This document shows, in pieces, positions 59,371 through 64,000 of a stretch of 64,000 nt of DNA. The DNA lies in the NCBI GenBank assembly GCA_965223305.1, contig CBDCWT010000088.1, positions 186,001 to 250,000 on the forward strand. Reading direction: 5' to 3'. The stretch is from CBDCWT01 sp965223305 (GTDB lineage: Bacteria > Planctomycetota > Planctomycetia > Pirellulales > Pirellulaceae). Position numbers and translations under genes: made by a program. The notes below the pieces were generated by a model that saw only the letters and a program-made list of their open reading frames with translations, ran no database searches and was not told where the DNA came from. Within the stretch, counting starts at the first letter, position 1. Every line of letters starts with the position of its first letter.

Positions 59371-60048
59371 ATGAGACTTCGATTTTCCGTAGCGGTATGC
59401 CTAGCCTGTGGCTTGTTCTCTTCAGAGGATTCCTTCGGCGCGACCATTGTTGTTCCTGAGTTACCCATGACTCAGATCCCGAATGCCATTCCGTTTGGTG
59501 GAATGGATGACATCAGGTACCAACAGGTATACGATAAAACGGCGTTCGCAGGTCCATTCATGATCGAGGAAATAGCATACTTTCCAGGGAGAGACATCGA
59601 CTATCAAGCGAGCATAGAGATACGAATGGCACTGACTGACCGCCCGGTTAACGGCCTGATGACTGATCTCGATTCCAACATATTTGGCAGCCTGACCACT
59701 GTATTCGACGACTCGACGTATTCACAGTCTCTGATAGCGCTCACTCCATCACTTGTCTTCAACTTGCAGTCGCCGTTCCTTTTCGATCCGGCGGAGGGGA
59801 AGAATCTGCTCCTTGATATTGTCGTGGCCGACGAGGTTATCGCCGATTCCTTTGGTAATATCAGGAGCCTGGACGCTCAGTTGACGTCACGTGCATGGAG
59901 CAACAACATGGGCAGTTTCGCAAGTGACGTAGGTCTGGTAACCCAGTTTTCCGGGAAGGTTGTCCCAGAGCCATCGACATCTGTGGCTCTCACCGGCTTA
60001 GCCTTGGCAGGACTCTGCTATTGGCAGCGCCGGCAAAGAACTCGCTGA
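59371..60048 (+). CDS. PEP-CTERM-anchored exported protein
   Basis: 225 residues. An N-terminal signal peptide (FSVAVCLACGLFSSEDSFGA) and a C-terminal sorting signal with VPEPST, a hydrophobic stretch (VALTGLALAGLCYW) and a basic tail (QRRQRTR) define a PEP-CTERM protein handled by an exosortase. The middle (about 150 residues) is a beta-rich domain with no family I recognise; it lists features such as FMIEEIAYFPGRDIDYQASIEIRMALTD that suggest a jelly-roll. It is probably an exported surface or matrix protein. No exosortase gene is in the window. The coding sequence is lower in GC than its neighbours, which hints at relaxed selection or transfer. Confidence 0.88.
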   Translation: MRLRFSVAVCLACGLFSSEDSFGATIVVPELPMTQIPNAIPFGGMDDIRYQQVYDKTAFAGPFMIEEIAYFPGRDIDYQASIEIRMALTDRPVNGLMTDLDSNIFGSLTTVFDDSTYSQSLIALTPSLVFNLQSPFLFDPAEGKNLLLDIVVADEVIADSFGNIRSLDAQLTSRAWSNNMGSFASDVGLVTQFSGKVVPEPSTSVALTGLALAGLCYWQRRQRTR

Positions 60049-60141
60049 GCCAATAAAAATCGTTGCGATACCGCCTCCCACAGACTGAGACCGCCCCATG
60101 ACAGGCGGGCGACGTCGCGCCTGACAAGGTTGGGGGCGTTG

Positions 60142-61618
60142 CTACACCATGACTTCAAAAATCGGCCGGCCGAAGTCGCGCTCGAGCCGCTTGCGGCCAG
60201 GAACCTCTAGCTGCCGCGGATTCATGCCCAACTGGTGCAGTAATGTGGCGTGAATGTCAGTCACATAGTGGCGATCTTCAACCGCGTGAAAGCCCAGCTC
60301 GTCGGTGGCACCGTGCACGATGCCGCCCTTCAGCCCTCCACCCGCCATCCAGATGCTGAAGCCGTAAGGATGATGGTCGCGGCCGTCGCTATGTTGGGAA
60401 CCTGGCGTACGGCCAAACTCCGTCGCCCAGACGACGAGCGTCTCGTCCAACATGCCCCTTTGTTTGAGATCCGTGATCAACGCGCCGATCGGTTGATCGA
60501 CCTGTTTGCAAAGGCGGGAATGGCCTTTCTTCAATCCCTTGTGCGCGTCCCATCTGCCAGCACCGCCGTTGCTGCCGTGATACACCTGCACGAAACGGAC
60601 TCCTCGCTCGACAAGCCGCCGCGCGATCAACATCTGGCGACCGAAGACTCGCGTCTCGCACTGGTCGAGGCCGTACGCATCCTGCGTGACCCGAGTTTCC
60701 TGCTCCAGGTCCACAACGTTCGGAATCGCCATCTGCATGCGAAAGGCCAGTTCATATGACCGGATACGGGCCATGATCGTTTCGTCGTCTGGATGGCGCG
60801 ATGCGGTAAATTGATTCAAATGTCTCAGCAGATCCAGCTGCTGCCGTTGCTCCTCGATGAAAACCCCCTGTTCCGGTGCTAGATAAGGAATGCTGTCCTT
60901 CGAGTCGACGTTCAACGGAATGCCATCGTACTGTGGACCCAAGTAATTCGCCCGGTGCGCCTCGCGGCCACCGCAACAGTCTGCCAGAGGCGTTCCCATC
61001 ACAACGAACTCTGGGAGATTCTCATTGATCGATCCCAGTCCGTATGTCGCCCAAGACCCGATCGTCGGGAAAAAACCATCCACCCGGTGACGGCCGGTGT
61101 GGAACTGCAGCTGAGCGCCGTGATTGCTGTCTTCGGTCCACATCGACCGAATCACACACAGCTCGTCGGCGCAGTCACCGAGGTGCGGCCACCAGTCGCT
61201 GATGTCCAGACCACTCTGCCCGCGCTTACGGAAACCAACCTGCAGCGGATACGCAGGTCGTGCGGATGAAGCCGTTATTCGGATCGAAAGCGACGACGCG
61301 CTCGTTGGCGAGAAACGGAGACTTCAAGACGTCAGCGAAAGGCGTTTCTTCGATCGTCTTACCCGCCAAGCGAGTGAGAGACGGTTTGGGATCAAACGAC
61401 TCGAGATGACTGGTTCCGCCAATCATGAACAACCAAATCACGCTCTTCGCCTTAGGCGCGATCGTCTCCAGATTGGCCACGCCGGAGCCGGCCGCGCTGC
61501 GATTCAAGAGCGAGGCCGCTGCGACGCTCCCAAAACCCAACCCCATTTCCTTGAGAAACGCACGGCGTCGAATGGCGACCGGATCAGATGACATCGTGTT
61601 GGTACCTAGCCTGTTCAT
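60142..61618 (-). pseudogene. DUF1501 family gene with a single frameshift
   Basis: Two frames make up one normal DUF1501 protein. The first part (start 61618, twin-arginine AIRRRAFLKEMGLGFGSVAAASLL, VIWLFMIGGTSHLESFDPKP) runs to PNNGFIRTT and then stops at 61226. The +1 frame continues without a gap from YPLQVGFRKRGQSGLDISDW through CADELCVIRSMWTEDSNHGAQ to the stop at 60142. One extra base near 61245-61258 explains it; 1477 bp is 3n+1, as expected. The rest is intact (RRLVERGVRFVQVYHG, VVWATEFGRTPGS, GRDHHPYGFSIWMAGGG). It lies 26 bp after the DUF1549/1553 gene, the usual partner order. An assembly error is as likely as real decay. Confidence 0.88.
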
Positions 61619-61644
61619 TGTTCATCGCGCCCCAAGCACAAGTC

Positions 61645-64000
61645 TTACCGGATCGTCACAAAGTCATTGTGATTCATCAGCACATGCACGAGGTTCTCGC
61701 GGGCTCGAACGTGTGGGTCCGACGCAGGTTTGGTCTTCGGCTCTGCACCCGCTGCGAACCGCGTGAGGCTGGAAAGGTCCGAAAGCGTGTCCGCTTGATC
61801 CTGCAGAAAACGAAGGCAGACGTCGATCTCGGCGCCGTCTGGCTCACGAGACAGCAGCTGCAAGAACGCCTGCCGTACGAACTTCGCTTCGGGGTCGGCT
61901 TCCATCGCAATCTCTTCCCAGAGCCGATAGGCAAGCCGTCGCGATTTGCCCAGCGATAGCGAGCTGTTCGACAAGGCAAGCGCCTGTTGGGGTATGACGC
62001 TTTGGGATCGACGATAGCACTCGTTGGGACTGGCAGCATCGAAGAGTACCAACATCGTCATCTGTTTCTCGTAGGCATGCCTGAGGTACACGCTCCTACG
62101 AGGCGACACCTCACCCTCGCGAAAATCGATGTCGGCACCTCCCAGCGCTGAATCCATCTCCCCTGACACCGCCAGGAGGTTATCGCGGACGATCTCCGCG
62201 TCCAGCCGACGTACGTTGGTCTTCCACAGATAGTGGTTGTCCGGATCGATCGACCGATTCTCTGCGCTCAAGCGGCCATCGGCGGACGACCGCAAACGCC
62301 AGGTACGCGATGTGAGAATCAAACGGTGGAGGTGTTTCATGCTCCAGTCGTTCTCCATCAATTCAACCGCCAACCAGTCCAGCAGATCGGCGTGCTGAGG
62401 GCGCGGGCTGCGCAGGCCGAAATCAAATACGTTGCTCACGAGCGGCGTGCCGAAGTGCCTCATCCAGATCTGGTTAACGGCTACTCTGGCGGTGAGTGGA
62501 TTCTGCGGGTCAGTGATCCACTTGGCCAGTGCAAGACGGCGACCACTGCTGGTGCGCGGATACTCCTTGCCCAACGGCGTATAGTTGTCGTCCAGCTCCT
62601 CAGCCAAAGACTCTCGAGCGGCCTTCAACTTCTTTTCGGCTTCCGCCAGCGCCTGTCTCGCCTTCGACAAGGTCGCCGCCCTCTTCTGTGCGTCCGCTCC
62701 CTTCTCTGCCTCGACCGCCTGCAGCGCCAGCCGCTGTTCTGCCACCGCCACCTCAGCCCGGCGGACACGCAGTTGCCGCTCGACGAGCGCCGCCTCCGTA
62801 GCGCGCATCTTGGCTAGCATCGAGTCGTCGTTCGACAGCTTGGCTCGATCTGCATCACTTCTTAGTCTGATCGCATAGACCTCTAGCTGGGCCGCAGCAC
62901 GTTGACGCTCGAGCAGTTCTATCTCCCAAGCACTCGGCGCCGCGTCTCCCTGCCGATCGGTGACGTTCACCAGCGCCAGTTGCGCTGCGGACAACTTCTT
63001 TCGAGCGGCGTCGAGATGATCTCGAACGACAAAGTCCCGAGCGGCCGGAAAGTAAGCAGCTGCAGGCAACTCGATCGGCGTGACCTCGAGCGCTGCGCCC
63101 AAGATATCGGGTGTCGCGGGTTTGACGGGATGATCCTTGTCCGGAAACTTATCGTTGCCTTGCGCGAATACAAACGTCTCCGCCTCGAGCTCTGCATCGT
63201 AGGCGCGTGGCAAGCCGTCCTGCAAAACATCCAGCTGACCGGGAAGGCGATCGGTGCGGACGCGATGGGGCTCGAAGACCGCCCGGAACTCGTAATAGGC
63301 CTGCTGCGGAATCGGATCGTACTTGTGGTCGTGGCAGCGGGCGCAGTTGATGGTTAATCCCAGGAATGCTTTGGCCGTGTGTTCGACGGTGGCATCCAAC
63401 CAGATGTTCCTGTTGCTGTTGTGGTAATTCCTGGCCAAGAATCCAGTAGCGGCAAGTACTGCAGAGTCCTCTGGCGCGACTTCGTCTCCAGCCAGCATCT
63501 CGACGATCATCTGATCGTATCCCTTGTCGGCGTTAAGCGAGTCGATGATCCAATCACGCCACCGCCAAATGTGTCGCTGGCTGCCACGGAGTTGTTGCTT
63601 GTAGCCATCCCAATCACTGTAGCGCCAGACATCCATCCAGTGCCGCCCCCAGCGTTCACCATGGTGTGGGCTGTCCAACAGCGCATCTATCAACTGCCTC
63701 CAAGCGGAAAGTGACGTATCCCCCAAAAACGCTCTTAGTTGATCGCGGGACGGCGGCAGACCGACCAAGTCGAAATAAGCGCGGCGCAACAATGTCGAGG
63801 GCTCGGCGAGTTCGACCGCTTGCAGCCCTTCGCGCCGATGGTGACTCGCTATGAAGGCATCGATCGGGTGTGTCCAGCGGGAATCAACCGCTGTGGGAAT
63901 CGCCGGCCGCCGCGGGATCTGGTACGCCCAGTGCTCGGCGGGATCGGTGGGAACGGGTTCGTTCTGAGGCACCACCGCCCCAGCCGCGATCCACTTCCTG
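61645..64000 (-). CDS. PSCyt1/DUF1549/DUF1553 protein (N-terminus outside window)
   Basis: At least 785 codons, open through the right edge. The first visible residues, RKWIAAGAVVP, are the usual end of a PSCyt1 haem domain, so the start and its CxxCH lie outside. DUF1549 follows (HPIDAFIASHHRREGLQ, YFDLVGLPPSRDQLRAFL, HGERWGRHWMDVWRYSDWDGY, CARCHDHKYDPIPQQAYY). A long Lys/Glu/Ala-rich insert (about residues 400-470 of the visible part: DRAKLSNDDSMLAKMRATEAALVERQ, ALAEAEKKLKAARESLAEELDD) is probably a coiled coil that the copy at 10251-12680 lacks. DUF1553 ends the protein (NPLTARVAVNQIWMRHFGTPLV). It is followed by the frameshifted DUF1501 gene. Confidence 0.93.
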   Translation of the reverse strand, partial: RKWIAAGAVVPQNEPVPTDPAEHWAYQIPRRPAIPTAVDSRWTHPIDAFIASHHRREGLQAVELAEPSTLLRRAYFDLVGLPPSRDQLRAFLGDTSLSAWRQLIDALLDSPHHGERWGRHWMDVWRYSDWDGYKQQLRGSQRHIWRWRDWIIDSLNADKGYDQMIVEMLAGDEVAPEDSAVLAATGFLARNYHNSNRNIWLDATVEHTAKAFLGLTINCARCHDHKYDPIPQQAYYEFRAVFEPHRVRTDRLPGQLDVLQDGLPRAYDAELEAETFVFAQGNDKFPDKDHPVKPATPDILGAALEVTPIELPAAAYFPAARDFVVRDHLDAARKKLSAAQLALVNVTDRQGDAAPSAWEIELLERQRAAAQLEVYAIRLRSDADRAKLSNDDSMLAKMRATEAALVERQLRVRRAEVAVAEQRLALQAVEAEKGADAQKRAATLSKARQALAEAEKKLKAARESLAEELDDNYTPLGKEYPRTSSGRRLALAKWITDPQNPLTARVAVNQIWMRHFGTPLVSNVFDFGLRSPRPQHADLLDWLAVELMENDWSMKHLHRLILTSRTWRLRSSADGRLSAENRSIDPDNHYLWKTNVRRLDAEIVRDNLLAVSGEMDSALGGADIDFREGEVSPRRSVYLRHAYEKQMTMLVLFDAASPNECYRRSQSVIPQQALALSNSSLSLGKSRRLAYRLWEEIAMEADPEAKFVRQAFLQLLSREPDGAEIDVCLRFLQDQADTLSDLSSLTRFAAGAEPKTKPASDPHVRARENLVHVLMNHNDFVTIR

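Noticed and set aside
1..64000. tRNA, rRNA or riboswitch genes
   Set aside because: No stretch with tRNA-like arms, rRNA core sequence or a known riboswitch consensus was noticed on either strand; a covariance-model search could still find a small RNA.

Overview
The window looks like chromosomal DNA of a planctomycete, probably a member of the Pirellulales. The evidence is the gene content: two DUF1549/DUF1553 cytochrome-type genes each followed by a DUF1501 gene, formylglycine sulfatases, DUF1080, a DUF6807/PmoA-like protein, a PEP-CTERM protein, FHA modules fused to other domains, and many exported enzymes with Tat or Sec signals. No tRNA, rRNA, CRISPR array or phage module was seen. The order-level placement is inference.

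Layout. 1-4141 is a signalling locus: a Ser/Thr kinase fused to a tubulin-like domain (runs off the left edge), an AAA ATPase, and a divergent FHA-EAL protein. 4142-5219 holds a two-gene cassette (DUF4365 nuclease-like protein plus a small HicA-like protein) closed by a second copy of the FHA-EAL gene's 3' end. 5231-16463 is a long minus-strand run: RraA-like protein, enolase-superfamily enzyme and mannonate dehydratase (sugar-acid breakdown), then DUF1549/1553 and DUF1501, then GlgM and GlgE (maltose-1-phosphate route to alpha-glucan). 17125-20415 has two leucine-rich-repeat proteins. 21117-24437 encodes one giant enzyme joining 2-oxoacid dehydrogenase E1 alpha, E1 beta, a lipoyl domain and a complete ketoacyl-ACP synthase III; it is the most unusual gene here. 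24966-41647 is a series of exported hydrolases and sugar-related proteins, including one gene with two compensating frameshifts. 42098-44554 has an exported unknown protein and a HEAT-repeat protein. 44782-55341 has two sulfatases, an IS701-type insertion sequence landing 10 bp before the start codon of an FHA-ABC transporter gene, an EF-hand/beta-propeller protein and a class III aminotransferase. 55539-64000 has an exported RidA-like protein, a hydrolase, a gamma-glutamyltransferase, a PEP-CTERM protein and a second DUF1549/DUF1501 pair whose DUF1501 gene is frameshifted.

The intergenic DNA is unusual. Nearly every gap over 250 bp is filled by one or more of six recurring short repeat families (called A to F below), several of them long hairpins. 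One copy of family B has inserted into a copy of family A with a 10-bp flanking duplication, and another copy has amplified one arm into a perfect 5 x 20 bp tandem array.

Many promoters appear to share a TAnAnT -10 element 8-86 bp before the start codon. Four single-base indels (two in the PQQ-dehydrogenase-like gene, one in a DUF1501 gene, one in the transposase) are either real decay or assembly errors; the sequence alone cannot say which.
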